In this document: positions 16,440-26,479 of the stretch, piece after piece | Numbering within the stretch: the first letter of the stretch is position 1 | How the letters are laid out: every line of letters begins with the position of its first letter | DNA from: Chitinophaga chungangae | GTDB lineage: Bacteria; Bacteroidota; Bacteroidia; Chitinophagales; Chitinophagaceae | Reading direction: 5' to 3' | DNA length: 64,000 bases | Assembly (NCBI RefSeq): GCF_017742215.1 | Contig: NZ_JAGHKP010000004.1 | Location: forward strand, 1 to 64,000 | Position numbers and translations under genes: made by a program | The notes under the pieces: generated by a model | What the model was told of the DNA's origin: nothing | The model's database searches: none | The model's input: the letters and a program-made list of their open reading frames with translations, nothing else

Positions 16440-19400
16440 ATGCGCCCGAACACACGGCCCCTCACCCTCGCATGCCTGTTCCTTTGCACCGCCATGGCGG
16501 CCTTTTTCGCCGGATGTAAGACCAAAGCCAAAGAAGTGAACCCGGCTTTCGTCAAATACATCTACGCCTATACCTCCGGGGTTATTTCCAAACAAAGCGC
16601 CATCCGCGTGCAGCTGACCGGCGAAGTGAACGTGACGCACGCGCAGAACGATCCCGTGGCAGACGAAGTGTTTTCCTTCTCGCCCGCCATCAAAGGGAAG
16701 GCGTTTTGGGTAGACGCGACCACGCTGGAATTCAGGCCGGACCAGAACCTGCAGCCGGGAAAGACCTACCAGGCGAAGTTCAGGCTGGGCAAAGTGATGA
16801 CGGTGCCTTCCGATCTGAAAGTGTTCGAATTTGAGTTCCAGGTGATGAAACCCTCGTTTGAGGTGGAGCTGATGGGCCTGAAAAGCGCCAATACCAGCAA
16901 AGACCGCATGAATTTCTACGGCGCCGTGCACACCGCGGACGCGGAAGACGTGCAAGCCATCGAAAAGATCATCGCCGTGCGATACGACGGCTCCAAACCA
17001 ACTATTACCTGGCAGCATGACGTAGCCCAGCGCATCTCGAAATTCACGATCAATAACATTATCCGCAAAACCGTGGCCGGCAACATGCACATCAGCTGGA
17101 ACGGGCAGAGCATCGGCTCGGACCTGAAAGACGACCGCGAGATAGAAGTGCCCGCCATCGGGGATTTTAAAGTGATGGACATCAAACCCGTGTACGACCC
17201 GGAAGATTATGTGCTCGTGCAGTTCAGCTGCCCGCTCAACGGCGCGCAGAACCTGGACGGGCTGATCAGCATCAGCGGGCAGAGCGGGCTGCGTTACACC
17301 ATCGAAGGCAGCGAAGTGCGCGTGTATTCTCCCGAACGGCTGGAAGGGAATTATACGGTAGTGGTGAACGAAGGCATCATGAGCGCGTTCGACGACAGGC
17401 TGGATAAATCCTTCACCGCCAGCATCAACTTCGAGAACCGCCTTCCTTCGGTGAGCATACCCGGCAAAGGCGTGATCATGCCGCAAAGCGGCAAACTGGT
17501 GATGCCGTTCGATGCCACCGGCCTGAAAGCCGTGGATGTGGTGGTAGTAAAGATCTATGAGAACAACATCCCGCAATACCTGCAGCGCAATAATCTCAAC
17601 GGCGATGAAGAATTGCGTCGTGTAGGCAGTCCCGTTGTACAGAAAACCATCCGCCTCGACAACGATAAATCCGTGAGCCTCAACAGGCGCACGCGTTTCA
17701 GCCTCGACCTGGAGCAGCTCGTCAAAACCGAGCCCGGCGCGATCTACCGCGTTACCATCGGTTTCAGGAAAGAATATGCGCTGTACAGCTGCGCGGACGC
17801 GAAAAAAACGGACGAAGAAAGTTCCGGTGAGGAAGACGAAGAATATTACGGGGAAAGTATCGACGGGGACGACGCCTTCTGGCGCCGTTACGACAGTTAT
17901 TACCCTTATGGTTACCGCTGGAGCGAAAGAGACGATCCCTGCACCAATTCCTACTACAACAAGGAGCGCTGGGCTTCGCGCAACATCATTTCCTCCAACA
18001 TCGGCCTGATCGCCAAACGTGGCAACGACAACAGCATGGTAGTGGCCGTGACGGACATCCGCGACGCCAAACCCTTATCCGGCGTGGAACTGGAACTGCT
18101 CGACTACCAGCAGCAGGTGATCTTTTCCAGCCGCAGCGACGGCGACGGCTTCGCGAAATTCGAGCTGAAACGCAAACCTTACCTGCTGATCGCCAAAAAA
18201 GACAACGAGCGCGGTTATCTCAAGCTCGACGACGGCAGTTCCCTGCCGCTCGGCCGCTTCGACGTAAAAGGCGAGGAAGTGCAGCAGGGCATCAAAGGTT
18301 TCCTGTATGGGGAACGCGGCGTATGGCGCCCCGGTGATTCGCTGTACCTCACTTTTATGCTCGAAGACAGGGAGGGGAAATTGCCGCCGGACCATCCCGT
18401 GATGCTTGAATTGTACAACCCGAAAGGCCAGCTGTACAAACGCCTCAATCAACATATTTCCCTCAACGGCGTGTATAATTTTCATACCGCCACCGATGCG
18501 GACGTGCCTACCGGCAGCTGGCTCGCCAAAGTGAAAGTGGGCGGCGCCATCTTCAGCAAAAATATCCGCATCGAAACCGTGAAGCCCAACCGCCTGAAAG
18601 TGCGGCTGGACTTCGGCAACAAAACCGCGCTGGTAAAAGACGAAAGCCCGAAAGGCACGCTTTCCGCCGCCTGGCTTTTCGGCGCCCCGGCGCAAAGCCT
18701 CAAAGCAAAGGTAGACGTGTCGCTCACTTCATCCAGAACTGCTTTCCCAAAATTCGACGGGTATACATTCGATGATCCTACCGAACGTTTCAGCACCGAA
18801 AACAAAACCATTTTCGACGCCAGCCTGAATGAAGACGGAAACGCGCCCGTGTCGGCCGCCATTCCCGTGGGCGAGCGCGCCCCCGGCGTTTTGAAAGCGA
18901 ATTTCGAAGTGAAAGTGTTTGAGCCCGGCGGCGATTTCAGCATCGATCATTTTTCCATGCCCTACCACGTGTTCGATTCATACGTAGGCGTGGCCGCGCC
19001 CGAAGGCGACCGCCTCACCGGCATGCTGCCCACCGACAAAACGCACCAGGTAAGCATCGTGAACGTAGATGCGTCCGGGAAATACGTGGGCGGCACCCGC
19101 GAAGTGGAAGTGCAGCTTTACAAGATCCGCTGGCGCTGGTGGTGGGACGAAAGCGATAACGACTACAGCAATTTCACCGACGATAATTACAACCAGCTGA
19201 TACAAACGCAGAAAATAACATTGAAGAACGGCAAAGGCGCCTGGCCGCTGATGGTGCGCCAGCCCGCCTGGGGCCGCTTCCTCATTCGCGTGAAAGACCT
19301 CGAAAGCGGGCATATCACCGGGCAAAGCGTGTACCTGGACTGGCCGAACTACGCGGAGCGCCTGCAGAAGGAAAATCCCGCCGAAGCGGCCATGCTGGTG

Positions 19401-22001
19401 TTCACTTCCAACAAAACGAAATACAACGTGGGGGAAGACGTGGTGCTCACCATCCCCAGCAGCGAAGGCGGCCGCGGTCTCATCAGCATCGAATCAGGCA
19501 GCAAGGTGATCAAAACCGACTGGATCGGCACCGAAAAAGGGCAGACCGTGTATAAGTTCAAAGCAGAGAAAGACATGGCGCCGAACATCTACGTGAACGT
19601 GAGCCTGTTGCAGCCGCACGCGCAAACCGCCAACGACCTGCCGATACGTATGTACGGCACGATTCCCATATTGGTGGAAGATCCCAATACCATCCTCAAA
19701 CCCGTTGTGAACCTGCCTGCCACGCTGCGGCCCGAAACGAACGCTTCCATTTCCGTGTCTGAATCCGGCGGCAAAGCCATGACGTACACCATTGCCATCG
19801 TAGACGAAGGGCTGCTGGACCTCACACGCTTCAAAACACCGGACCCGCACAGCGCGTTTTATGCGCGCGAAGCGCTCGGCGTAAAAACCTGGGATCTGTT
19901 CGACTACGTAATCGGCGCCTGGGGCGCGGACCTGGAGCGGATACTCAGCATCGGCGGCGACGAAAGTCTCAACAAAAACGCCAGCACCGCCAAAGCCAAC
20001 CGCTTCAAACCCGTGGTGCAATTCATGGGACCTTTCTATCTCAAAAAAGGAGAAAAACAAACACATAATTTTAAACTGCCGCCTTACATCGGTTCCGTGA
20101 AAGCCATGGTAGTGGCCGGGCAGGAAGGTGCATACGGCAATGCGGAAAAGACCACTTCCGTGAAAAAACCGCTGATGCTGCTGGCGACGGTGCCGAGAGT
20201 GTTGGGTCCCGGGGAGACGATCCAATTGCCGGTAACGGTGTTCGGTCTTGAGCCGCATGTGCGGCAGGCGAACGTTACGCTGTCGTCTAACCCATACTTC
20301 GAAGTGGTAGGCGAAAACACCAAACAGGTGAGTTTCCCGAAACCGGGCGAGCAGGTGGTGTATTTCGATGTGAAGATCCGGTCGCAGGTAGGCATCGGCA
20401 AGTTCAAGATCGTTGCCACCAGCGGGAAGGAGCGGGCCGAAGAAAACGTGGAGCTGGACGTGCGCAACCCGAACCCATATCTCACCAATGTGATCGAACA
20501 TACGCTGGAACCGGGCGCGGCGTGGAACACCAACTTCATGCCGGTGGGCATGGCAGGCACCAATACCGGTGTGCTGGAAGTGTCTACCATTCCCGCGCTC
20601 AACCTCGGCAAACGCCTCGAATACCTGATACAATACCCGCACGGCTGCGTGGAGCAAACCACTTCCGGCGTGTTCCCGCAACTGGCTTTGAACAACCTGA
20701 TGGACCTCAGCGAGCGGCAGAAACAGCAAATAGACCGCAACGTAAAAGCCGGCATCAATAAACTCAGGGGTTTCCAGCTTACAGACGGCGGGATGGGCTA
20801 CTGGCCCGGCGCCAGCTCGGCAGACGAATGGAGCACCAACTACGCGGGCCACTTCATGCTCGAAGCCCAGGCCGCGGGTTATGCGCTGCCCCCGGGTTTC
20901 CTCGACCAATGGAAAAAATACCAGCGCAACAAGGCGCAAAGCTGGTCGCCCAGCAGTTATACGTATTATGGCGGCGACCTGGTGCAGGCTTACCGGCTTT
21001 ACCTGCTGGCCATGGCTAAAACGCCCGAGCTGGGCGCGATGAACCGGCTGAAGGAATTCCAGCATTTATCCGTCCCCGCCCGCTGGCGCCTTGCCGGCGC
21101 ATACAAAATGGCCGGGCAAACCGAAGCGGCCAACGCGCTCATCAAAGGATTGAGCACTAACGTGGCTGCATATACGCAATTAAGCGGCACTTACGGCTCA
21201 GACCTGCGGGACAAAGCCATGATACTCGAAGTGCTCACCATTATGGACCAGCGCAACGCCGCCAACAGCCTGCTGAAACAGGTAGCCGCCGAACTTGGCA
21301 AAGAAACCTGGTACAGCACGCAAACCACCGCGTATTCGCTGGTTGCCATCGCGAAATTCTGCGGGGTGAACAAAGGCAGCAAAATGGCGTTCAGCTATTC
21401 GATCAATGGAAAAGGCGGAAACGTAAATGCAGCTTCCTACCTTTCGCAAACGCCGGTGGCCTTCACTTCCGGAAGCGGTGCGGCGGGCATTCAGAATAAA
21501 GGGCAGAACGTGTTGTACGTACGCCTCATCCTGCGCGGGCAGCCGGAAGCGGGGCAAAACCCGTACGCGGACAATAACCCTGAAATTCTCGGCATGAACG
21601 TGCAATACAACACCCGTGCAGGCAAACCGCTCAGCATCGAACAGCTGAAACAGGGAACGGACTTCGTGGCCACCGTCACCATCCGCAACCCGGGCAAACG
21701 CGGCTACTACGAACAAATGGCGCTCACGCAGGTGTTCCCCTCCGGATGGGAGATTATCAACACCCGCCTCTTGGGCAACGACAGCACCGTCACCTCGTCG
21801 CCGTACACTTACCGCGACGTTCGCGACGACCGTGTGTTCACCTACTTCAACCTGGAAGAATCCAAAACCGTGACTTACCAGGTATTGCTCAATGCGGCAT
21901 ACCTGGGCCGGTATTACCTGCCCGCCGCTTCCTGCGAAGCGATGTACGACAACACCATCCACGCGTTCGTGCCGGGCAAGTGGGTGGAAGTAACGAAATA
22001 A
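16440..22001 (+). CDS. Bacterial alpha-2-macroglobulin lipoprotein with intact thioester
   Basis: This 1853-residue lipoprotein (lipobox FFAGC, Cys26) is a bacterial alpha-2-macroglobulin of the YfhM type. These proteins trap proteases in the periplasm by covalent capture. It shows MG-domain beta regions, an A2M N-terminal part with KGFLYGERGVWRPGDSLYL, the bait region, and the A2M family segment PVVQFMGPFYLKKGEKQTHN. The thioester motif GCVEQTTSGVFPQ is complete, with Cys1403 and Gln1406. An unusual acidic then Tyr-rich insert lies at about residues 452-490. The pbpC-like gene follows by 67 bases, the well-known A2M/PBP1C pairing thought to link protease defence with cell-wall repair. Confidence 0.93.
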   Translation: MRPNTRPLTLACLFLCTAMAAFFAGCKTKAKEVNPAFVKYIYAYTSGVISKQSAIRVQLTGEVNVTHAQNDPVADEVFSFSPAIKGKAFWVDATTLEFRPDQNLQPGKTYQAKFRLGKVMTVPSDLKVFEFEFQVMKPSFEVELMGLKSANTSKDRMNFYGAVHTADAEDVQAIEKIIAVRYDGSKPTITWQHDVAQRISKFTINNIIRKTVAGNMHISWNGQSIGSDLKDDREIEVPAIGDFKVMDIKPVYDPEDYVLVQFSCPLNGAQNLDGLISISGQSGLRYTIEGSEVRVYSPERLEGNYTVVVNEGIMSAFDDRLDKSFTASINFENRLPSVSIPGKGVIMPQSGKLVMPFDATGLKAVDVVVVKIYENNIPQYLQRNNLNGDEELRRVGSPVVQKTIRLDNDKSVSLNRRTRFSLDLEQLVKTEPGAIYRVTIGFRKEYALYSCADAKKTDEESSGEEDEEYYGESIDGDDAFWRRYDSYYPYGYRWSERDDPCTNSYYNKERWASRNIISSNIGLIAKRGNDNSMVVAVTDIRDAKPLSGVELELLDYQQQVIFSSRSDGDGFAKFELKRKPYLLIAKKDNERGYLKLDDGSSLPLGRFDVKGEEVQQGIKGFLYGERGVWRPGDSLYLTFMLEDREGKLPPDHPVMLELYNPKGQLYKRLNQHISLNGVYNFHTATDADVPTGSWLAKVKVGGAIFSKNIRIETVKPNRLKVRLDFGNKTALVKDESPKGTLSAAWLFGAPAQSLKAKVDVSLTSSRTAFPKFDGYTFDDPTERFSTENKTIFDASLNEDGNAPVSAAIPVGERAPGVLKANFEVKVFEPGGDFSIDHFSMPYHVFDSYVGVAAPEGDRLTGMLPTDKTHQVSIVNVDASGKYVGGTREVEVQLYKIRWRWWWDESDNDYSNFTDDNYNQLIQTQKITLKNGKGAWPLMVRQPAWGRFLIRVKDLESGHITGQSVYLDWPNYAERLQKENPAEAAMLVFTSNKTKYNVGEDVVLTIPSSEGGRGLISIESGSKVIKTDWIGTEKGQTVYKFKAEKDMAPNIYVNVSLLQPHAQTANDLPIRMYGTIPILVEDPNTILKPVVNLPATLRPETNASISVSESGGKAMTYTIAIVDEGLLDLTRFKTPDPHSAFYAREALGVKTWDLFDYVIGAWGADLERILSIGGDESLNKNASTAKANRFKPVVQFMGPFYLKKGEKQTHNFKLPPYIGSVKAMVVAGQEGAYGNAEKTTSVKKPLMLLATVPRVLGPGETIQLPVTVFGLEPHVRQANVTLSSNPYFEVVGENTKQVSFPKPGEQVVYFDVKIRSQVGIGKFKIVATSGKERAEENVELDVRNPNPYLTNVIEHTLEPGAAWNTNFMPVGMAGTNTGVLEVSTIPALNLGKRLEYLIQYPHGCVEQTTSGVFPQLALNNLMDLSERQKQQIDRNVKAGINKLRGFQLTDGGMGYWPGASSADEWSTNYAGHFMLEAQAAGYALPPGFLDQWKKYQRNKAQSWSPSSYTYYGGDLVQAYRLYLLAMAKTPELGAMNRLKEFQHLSVPARWRLAGAYKMAGQTEAANALIKGLSTNVAAYTQLSGTYGSDLRDKAMILEVLTIMDQRNAANSLLKQVAAELGKETWYSTQTTAYSLVAIAKFCGVNKGSKMAFSYSINGKGGNVNAASYLSQTPVAFTSGSGAAGIQNKGQNVLYVRLILRGQPEAGQNPYADNNPEILGMNVQYNTRAGKPLSIEQLKQGTDFVATVTIRNPGKRGYYEQMALTQVFPSGWEIINTRLLGNDSTVTSSPYTYRDVRDDRVFTYFNLEESKTVTYQVLLNAAYLGRYYLPAASCEAMYDNTIHAFVPGKWVEVTK

Positions 22002-22068
22002 GAAACATTTCATCAACAGGGCCGGCACGCGGGATGAAGATTCCCGTGCGCCGGCCTTTACATTCGAT

Positions 22069-24459
22069 ATGCGGGAAAAGATCAAACAGTGGGTCATTAA
22101 AAGAAAATGGCGGCTCAGCATACTGGCAGGGCTGCTGCTGTGGTATTATTTCCTGCTGCCGGCAAAGTTGTTCACCGCGCCCACTTCTTTCGTGATAGAA
22201 GACATGAAGGGCGAACTGATGAACGCGGCCATCGCCAAAGACGGGCAGTGGCGTTTCCCGGCGGATAAACTGGTGCCGGAGAAGTTCGAAAAATGCATCG
22301 TGGCGTACGAAGACAAACGTTTTTTTTATCACTGGGGCATAGACCCGCTTGCAACGGCCCGGGCCATCAGGCAGAACCTTGGCGGCGGCAGGGTGGTGAG
22401 CGGGGCCAGCACGATCACGATGCAGGTCATACGCTTGTACCGCAACCAGCCCCGCACGTTCTGGCAGAAAACCATCGAAATGATACTGGCCACGCGGCTG
22501 GAGTTCCGTTATTCCAAAAGGGAAATTCTCGGCCTGTACGCCGGCAATGCGCCTTTCGGCGGCAATGTGGTAGGCCTGGAAGCCGCGTCGTGGCGGTATT
22601 ACGGGCGCAAGCCCGACCAGCTGTCCTGGGCGGAAACCGCTACCCTGGCTGTTTTGCCGAACAGTCCCGCGCTGATACATCCCGGCCGCAACCGGCAGGT
22701 TTTGCTGGACAAACGTAACTCACTGCTGCAAAAACTCTGGCGGAACGGGACTATCGACAGCAGTACCTGCGCACTGGCTTGCATAGAACCATTGCCGGAC
22801 AAGCCGCATGTGCTTCCGCAATACGCGCCGCATTTGCTGAACCGTTTCCGGCAGGATTACACGCGTGAAAGATCAGTAAACAGCACCCGGCTCAAAACCT
22901 CGCTGGACGGGGAGCTGCAGGAAAACGTCAATGAAATTCTGCTTCGTCATCATCACCAGCTCCGCGCCAACGGCATCAACAATGCGGCCGCGCTCGTGCT
23001 GGACGTGGAAACCGGTCATGCCCTGGCTTATGTGGGCAACGTGTATAATCCTGACAATCCCGAGTTGGAATCTTTCGTAGACATCATACAGGCCCCGCGA
23101 AGCCCCGGCAGCACGCTGAAGCCGCTGCTGTACGCCGGTATGCTCAACGACGGGCTGATGCTGCCGCATACGCTGCTGCCGGACGTGCCCACGCAGATAG
23201 CGGGATATACGCCGCAGAATTTCGATCAGTCGTACGACGGCGGCGTGCCCGCATCGCGTGCGCTGGCGCGCTCGCTGAATATCCCGGCGGTAAAATTGTT
23301 GCAGCAGTACCGCAGCGACCGTTTCCTGCTGTTGCTAAAAAAGCTCGGCATCAGCACGATGAACAAACCCGCGGCGCATTACGGGCTGTCGATGATCCTG
23401 GGCGGCGGCGAAACCTCGCTCTGGGAGCTTACCGGCGCCTATGCCAGCATGGCGCGCACCCTGCTGCACCTGGAACAATACAACGGCAAATACGATGCGG
23501 ACGATTACCATGCGCCCGGTTACCGGCCGGACGAAACGTTGCCTTCGCGCAATTCGTTATCGCGTTTCGGCGTGCTGGACGCGGGCGCGATCTGGTATAC
23601 GTTCCAGGCGATGGAAGAAGTGATGCGGCCGGGAGAGGAATTTATCTGGCAGGCGTTCGCCTCTTCCAAAAGGATCGCCTGGAAAACCGGAACCAGCTTC
23701 GGTTTCAGGGACGGTTGGGCCATCGGTGTAACCCCCACGCAGGTGGTAGGCGTTTGGGTGGGGAATGCGGACGGGGAAGGAAGACCGGGACTGACGGGCG
23801 TATCGACCGCCGCGCCCATCATGTTCGATATTTTCAGGTTGTTGCCCGGAGCGGCGCCCGTGCCGTTGCCGGCAGACAAACTGCAGCCGGTATTAGTGTG
23901 CCGGCAAAGCGGTTACAGGGCCGGGGAATATTGCCTGGAGAAAGACACGCTTCCCGTTCCTGCGGCGGGTTTGCGCTCGGCGGCGTGCCCTTATCACCAG
24001 CTTATTCACCTCGACGCATCCGGGCAGTACCGGGTAACGGCTGATTGTGAAGCGCCGCACCTGATGCAGCACAAAGCATGGTTCGTGTTGCCGCCAGCGA
24101 TGGAACATTTTTACCGGATGACGCATGCTTACGAACCGCTGCCGCCGTTCAAGCCGGGTTGCGGCGTACAGGAGCAGGGGCGGTCGATGGAGCTGATCTA
24201 CCCGCGGCCTGCGGCGAGGATATTCGTGCCCGTGGAAATAGACGGCACGCTGGGGGAAACGGTGTTCAAAGCCACGCACCGCCAGCAATCCGCGAAGATC
24301 TTCTGGCACCTGGACGAACATTTTATCGGCGTAACGACGGACTTTCACCAGGTATCGGTTCGTCCCGCGCCGGGAAGGCATACGATTACCCTGGTAGATG
24401 AGGACGGGGAAGAGATCCGGCAGGGATTTGAGATATTGGATAAGGCGACGGGGAAATAA
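22069..24459 (+). CDS. pbpC: Penicillin-binding protein 1C
   Basis: This 796-residue bifunctional peptidoglycan synthase has a cytoplasmic basic start, one membrane segment (about residues 16-34), a GT51 glycosyltransferase domain (VAYEDKRFFYHWGID and ASTITMQVIRL), and a transpeptidase domain. The latter has the nucleophile Ser348 in SPGSTLKPLLYAG and the Lys539-Thr-Gly motif in AWKTGTSFGFRDGW. A C-terminal BiPBP_C domain covers about residues 690-790, as in PBP1C proteins. It makes glycan strands and cross-links on the periplasmic face. It lies 67 bases downstream of the alpha-2-macroglobulin gene and is very likely cotranscribed with it. The start at 22069 gives a normal length. Confidence 0.93.
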   Translation: MREKIKQWVIKRKWRLSILAGLLLWYYFLLPAKLFTAPTSFVIEDMKGELMNAAIAKDGQWRFPADKLVPEKFEKCIVAYEDKRFFYHWGIDPLATARAIRQNLGGGRVVSGASTITMQVIRLYRNQPRTFWQKTIEMILATRLEFRYSKREILGLYAGNAPFGGNVVGLEAASWRYYGRKPDQLSWAETATLAVLPNSPALIHPGRNRQVLLDKRNSLLQKLWRNGTIDSSTCALACIEPLPDKPHVLPQYAPHLLNRFRQDYTRERSVNSTRLKTSLDGELQENVNEILLRHHHQLRANGINNAAALVLDVETGHALAYVGNVYNPDNPELESFVDIIQAPRSPGSTLKPLLYAGMLNDGLMLPHTLLPDVPTQIAGYTPQNFDQSYDGGVPASRALARSLNIPAVKLLQQYRSDRFLLLLKKLGISTMNKPAAHYGLSMILGGGETSLWELTGAYASMARTLLHLEQYNGKYDADDYHAPGYRPDETLPSRNSLSRFGVLDAGAIWYTFQAMEEVMRPGEEFIWQAFASSKRIAWKTGTSFGFRDGWAIGVTPTQVVGVWVGNADGEGRPGLTGVSTAAPIMFDIFRLLPGAAPVPLPADKLQPVLVCRQSGYRAGEYCLEKDTLPVPAAGLRSAACPYHQLIHLDASGQYRVTADCEAPHLMQHKAWFVLPPAMEHFYRMTHAYEPLPPFKPGCGVQEQGRSMELIYPRPAARIFVPVEIDGTLGETVFKATHRQQSAKIFWHLDEHFIGVTTDFHQVSVRPAPGRHTITLVDEDGEEIRQGFEILDKATGK

Positions 24460-24562
24460 AAAAAGGCGTTATTCAGCTCATTAGAGGTGATAATGGCGCT
24501 CATTTTTAACCGAATTGAGCTTCAGTAATTATTTGTTTTAAGTTGAAATGAGGCGCAGGAAC

Positions 24563-25822
24563 TCAATAATTATACTTCTCCTTCCACAACGCTTTCAAAT
24601 ACCGCCTTAATTCCTCTTCCCGCGCGTTGTTGCCGGGCTCGTAGAACGTTGTGCCGGCAATTTCCTGCGGCAGGTATTCCTGCCGCGCGAAATTATTTTC
24701 GAAGCTGTGGGAGTACTTGTAATCTTTCCCGTAACCCTGTTGTTTCATCAGTTTTGTAGGCGCATTGCGGATATGTAGCGGCACGGGAAGATCGCCGGTT
24801 TGCGATACCATGTTCTGCGCCATGCCGATGGCCATGTACGACGCATTGCTTTTGGGTGACGAAGCCAGGTAAGTAGCGCATTGCGAGAGAATGATCCTCG
24901 CTTCGGGATGGCCGATCAGGTTCACGGCCGTGAAAGTGCTGGTGGCGAGCAGCAGCGCGTTGGGATTGGCGTTGCCGATATCTTCGGAAGCGAGGATCAC
25001 CATGCGGCGGGCGATGAACTTCACGTCTTCCCCGCCTTCGAGCATCCTGGCCAGCCAGTACACCGCGCCGTTGGGGTCGCTGCCGCGGATGGATTTTATG
25101 AACGCCGAAATGATGTCGTAATGTTGTTCGCCGGCCTTGTCGTAGATCGCTACGCGCTGCTGCGCGATCTCCATCACTTTCTGGTTCGTGACAACGATCG
25201 GTTGTTCTTCCTGCAAAGTGTCCACCACCAGTTCGAACAGGTTAAGCAGCTTGCGCGCGTCTCCCCCGGCGATGTTGAACAGCGCTTCGGTTTCCTTCAG
25301 CTCGATCGTTTTTTCCGCCAGCCATTCGTCTTTGGCCATCGCCTGCCGCAATAACTGCTGCAGCTGGTCGGGGCCCAGCGCTTTCAGCACGTATACCTGG
25401 CAGCGGGAGAGCAGGGCCGCGTTCACTTCGAAAGACGGGTTTTCGGTGGTAGCGCCGATCAGCGTTACGATGCCTTTTTCCACGGCGCCCAGCAGTGCGT
25501 CCTGCTGGCCTTTGTTGAAACGGTGGATCTCGTCGATGAACAATACGGAATGTTTCTGCCGCGCCAGCTCGATCACTTCGCGGATATCCTTTACGCCGGA
25601 AGAAATGGCGCTGAGCGTGTAGAACGGTACCTGCAGCGTGTTGGCGATGATATTGGCGATGGTGGTTTTGCCCACGCCGGGAGGCCCCCAAAGGATCATG
25701 GAAGGCACTTTGCCCGCCAGTATCGCTTTACGGAGAATACTGCCGGCGCCGGTGAGATGTTCCTGCCCAACGAGATCGTCCAGTACAGCGGGCCGTAATC
25801 TTTCTGCCAGTGGTGCGCGCAT
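24563..25822 (-). CDS. rarA: Replication-associated recombination protein A
   Basis: The 419-residue AAA+ ATPase matches RarA/MgsA, which acts at stalled replication forks. N-terminal PLAERLRPAVLDDLVGQEHL is typical. Walker A is ILWGPPGVGKTTIA, Walker B LFIDEIHRF, sensor 1 IGATTENPSFEV, and the C-terminal tetramerisation region includes FIKSIRGSDPNGAVYWLARM. The end reads YEPGNNAREEELRRYLKALW, as expected for the family. It starts 5 bases after the stop of an upstream membrane-protein gene, so the two form an operon. It converges with pbpC; the 100 bases between them contain no convincing terminator. Confidence 0.95.
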   Translation of the reverse strand: MRAPLAERLRPAVLDDLVGQEHLTGAGSILRKAILAGKVPSMILWGPPGVGKTTIANIIANTLQVPFYTLSAISSGVKDIREVIELARQKHSVLFIDEIHRFNKGQQDALLGAVEKGIVTLIGATTENPSFEVNAALLSRCQVYVLKALGPDQLQQLLRQAMAKDEWLAEKTIELKETEALFNIAGGDARKLLNLFELVVDTLQEEQPIVVTNQKVMEIAQQRVAIYDKAGEQHYDIISAFIKSIRGSDPNGAVYWLARMLEGGEDVKFIARRMVILASEDIGNANPNALLLATSTFTAVNLIGHPEARIILSQCATYLASSPKSNASYMAIGMAQNMVSQTGDLPVPLHIRNAPTKLMKQQGYGKDYKYSHSFENNFARQEYLPQEIAGTTFYEPGNNAREEELRRYLKALWKEKYNY

Positions 25823-25827
25823 GGTTG

Positions 25828-26370
25828 TTACGGGTTATTGATATCGAAAAAACTGTTGCTATCTTCTTCTTTTTCCTGTTGGTCTTTCCGCCAGCGGTTA
25901 AAAAAGATGCGGCTCAGCTCGCAATTCACCGCAATGGCGGCGGCGTGAATACTGCCCAGGATAATTGCCATTCTGCGGCCAAGCCGCAGGATGTCTTCCG
26001 CTGAAACGCCGTCTGTTTCCTTCAAGGCGCTTGTGTTCATCATTTTCATCAGCTCGCTGTCTGCCACCCGGCTGATGAAGATCAGGTTAACGGCTACCAG
26101 TATGGCATACATGAAAGCAATAATGCCGGAAACAAGGATCGTGCGGGGAAGGGTTTCCGGAAGCGGTGTTCCGGGATTGGCGATTGTGCGCTGCAGCTGC
26201 GTGCATAAAATGTTGTGATACAGCACTGCGCCCAGCAAAACCAGCGACATGAGCAGGCTCAGCGGCGACGGCGCCAGCAAGAGCGACATCAGCATAAATA
26301 AAATGAAAAAACATGCTACTACGATGTTTCCCCATGTCAGGAAACGGAAAAGCCCAAACAAAAATGACAT
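25828..26370 (-). CDS. Membrane protein of unknown function, rarA operon
   Basis: The 180-residue product has about four hydrophobic segments: two in the first 70 residues (VVACFFILFMLMSLLLAP and LLMSLVLLGAVLYHNILC), a third around ILVSGIIAFMYAILVAVNLI, and a fourth around AIILGSIHAAAIAVN. The C-terminus is charged (RWRKDQQEKEEDS). I recognise no named family. It is the first gene of a two-gene unit with rarA, spacing 5 bases, and has a fitting -7 box 25 bases upstream. Cotranscription with rarA need not mean a shared function. Confidence 0.72.
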   Translation of the reverse strand: MSFLFGLFRFLTWGNIVVACFFILFMLMSLLLAPSPLSLLMSLVLLGAVLYHNILCTQLQRTIANPGTPLPETLPRTILVSGIIAFMYAILVAVNLIFISRVADSELMKMMNTSALKETDGVSAEDILRLGRRMAIILGSIHAAAIAVNCELSRIFFNRWRKDQQEKEEDSNSFFDINNP

Positions 26371-26394
26371 AAACCCTCGGTATTATTGATCCTG

Positions 26395-26402
26395 CAAACC
26401 TA
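26395..26402 (-). promoter_or_regulatory. -7 box upstream of the membrane protein/rarA operon
   Basis: TAGGTTTG on the minus strand matches TAnnTTTG and lies 25 bases before the start codon at 26370. No clear -33 TTG is present. Confidence 0.45.
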
Positions 26403-26479
26403 CGAATTTACCATTTATAATAAAGGCCGCGCCGGAAGTGCCAAATCTTCGATAAATTTATTGCTCTAAACCTGATAAT

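Noticed and set aside
19494..21065. 523-residue minus-strand frame inside the alpha-2-macroglobulin gene
   Set aside because: No domain or start context, and it lies wholly inside a conserved gene on the other strand.
24460..24562. Possible terminator between pbpC and rarA
   Set aside because: GCGTTATT and GATAATGGCGC pair only poorly and no clean T-run follows; too weak to call.
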